A stretch of 31,516 nt of DNA from contig CAKURH010000042.1 of NCBI GenBank assembly GCA_934675625.1, positions 1 to 31,516 on the forward strand, written 5' to 3'. Position 1 is the first letter of the stretch. Every line of letters starts with the position of its first letter. Under the pieces are notes generated by a model. It had not been told where the DNA came from. It ran no database searches and saw only the letters and a list, made by a program, of their open reading frames with translations. This document shows positions 31,445 to 31,516 of the stretch, piece after piece. A program made the translations under genes and the position numbers. This DNA comes from an uncultured Kiritimatiellota bacterium. Lineage in GTDB: Bacteria > Verrucomicrobiota > Kiritimatiellia > RFP12 > UBA1067.

Positions 31445-31516
31445 CTTGTCTAATCTGATTTTGGTAGACTATCCTACCGTTCACCGGGCATAGTGCCTGG
31501 AAAGAACGGCCCGTCA
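31445..31516. repeat. Right terminal inverted repeat (72 bp)
   Basis: This is the exact reverse complement of 6-77. Read rightwards, out of the window, CTGATTTTGGTAGACTA (31455-31471) is followed by a hairpin GTTC...GAAC enclosing CCGGGCA/TGCCTGG, so a transcript started here would be structured from its first bases. The 65 bases between the flavin reductase promoter and this repeat hold a CCCTACCACT-like duplication (31416-31440: ccctaccactcgaac, ccctaccactgg) and no gene. Confidence 0.9.

Overview
The window is a GC-rich bacterial segment. It holds one long run of secreted carbohydrate-degradation genes, then a transcription factor locus, then a conserved housekeeping block. The mix suggests a gut or rumen member of the PVC group, most likely Kiritimatiellota or a relative. 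The pointers are secreted SUMF1-fold proteins with a shared N-terminal domain, right-handed beta-helix/SGNH fusions, many glycoside hydrolases with no SusC/SusD pair, and high GC. This placement is an inference from gene content; no marker-gene phylogeny was possible.

Positions 137-21980 (all minus strand, read right to left) form a probable operon of about 20.5 kb with very small gaps and three 4-base stop/start overlaps. In transcription order it encodes: a clan GH-D alpha-galactosidase-like enzyme; a 1154-residue SGNH esterase/beta-helix/CBM9-like protein; a 790-residue beta-helix/SGNH protein; a GH32-like enzyme; two SUMF1-fold secreted proteins; an 80-residue secreted protein; a putative barrel-type hydrolase; GH3; GH43; GH28; an MFS sugar transporter; and a short FGGY kinase. 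A GH2 remnant with a broken N-terminus follows. The enzymes fit extracellular or periplasmic breakdown of pectin and arabinan- or galactan-decorated polysaccharide, with uptake by the MFS carrier and phosphorylation by the kinase.

Positions 21981-22310 are a 330-bp AT-richer divergent control region. To its right, on the plus strand, lie a 370-residue protein of unknown function with a histone-H1-like lysine tail, and a XylR-type regulator (LacI-like sensor plus AraC helix-turn-helix) that is the obvious candidate regulator of the operon.

Positions 24655-31289 (minus strand) hold a flavin reductase, uvrB, tRNA-Met(CAT), and the classic rpmH-rnpA-yidD-yidC cluster followed by a SAM methyltransferase.

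Three features stand out beyond the genes. The two window ends carry an exact 72-bp inverted repeat containing a promoter-like core that is also found in front of the tRNA. Purine-rich heptanucleotide tandem repeats interrupt uvrB and the methyltransferase gene and fill the yidC leader. A shared GTTTC-N2-GAAAC palindrome precedes both uvrB and the flavin reductase gene.
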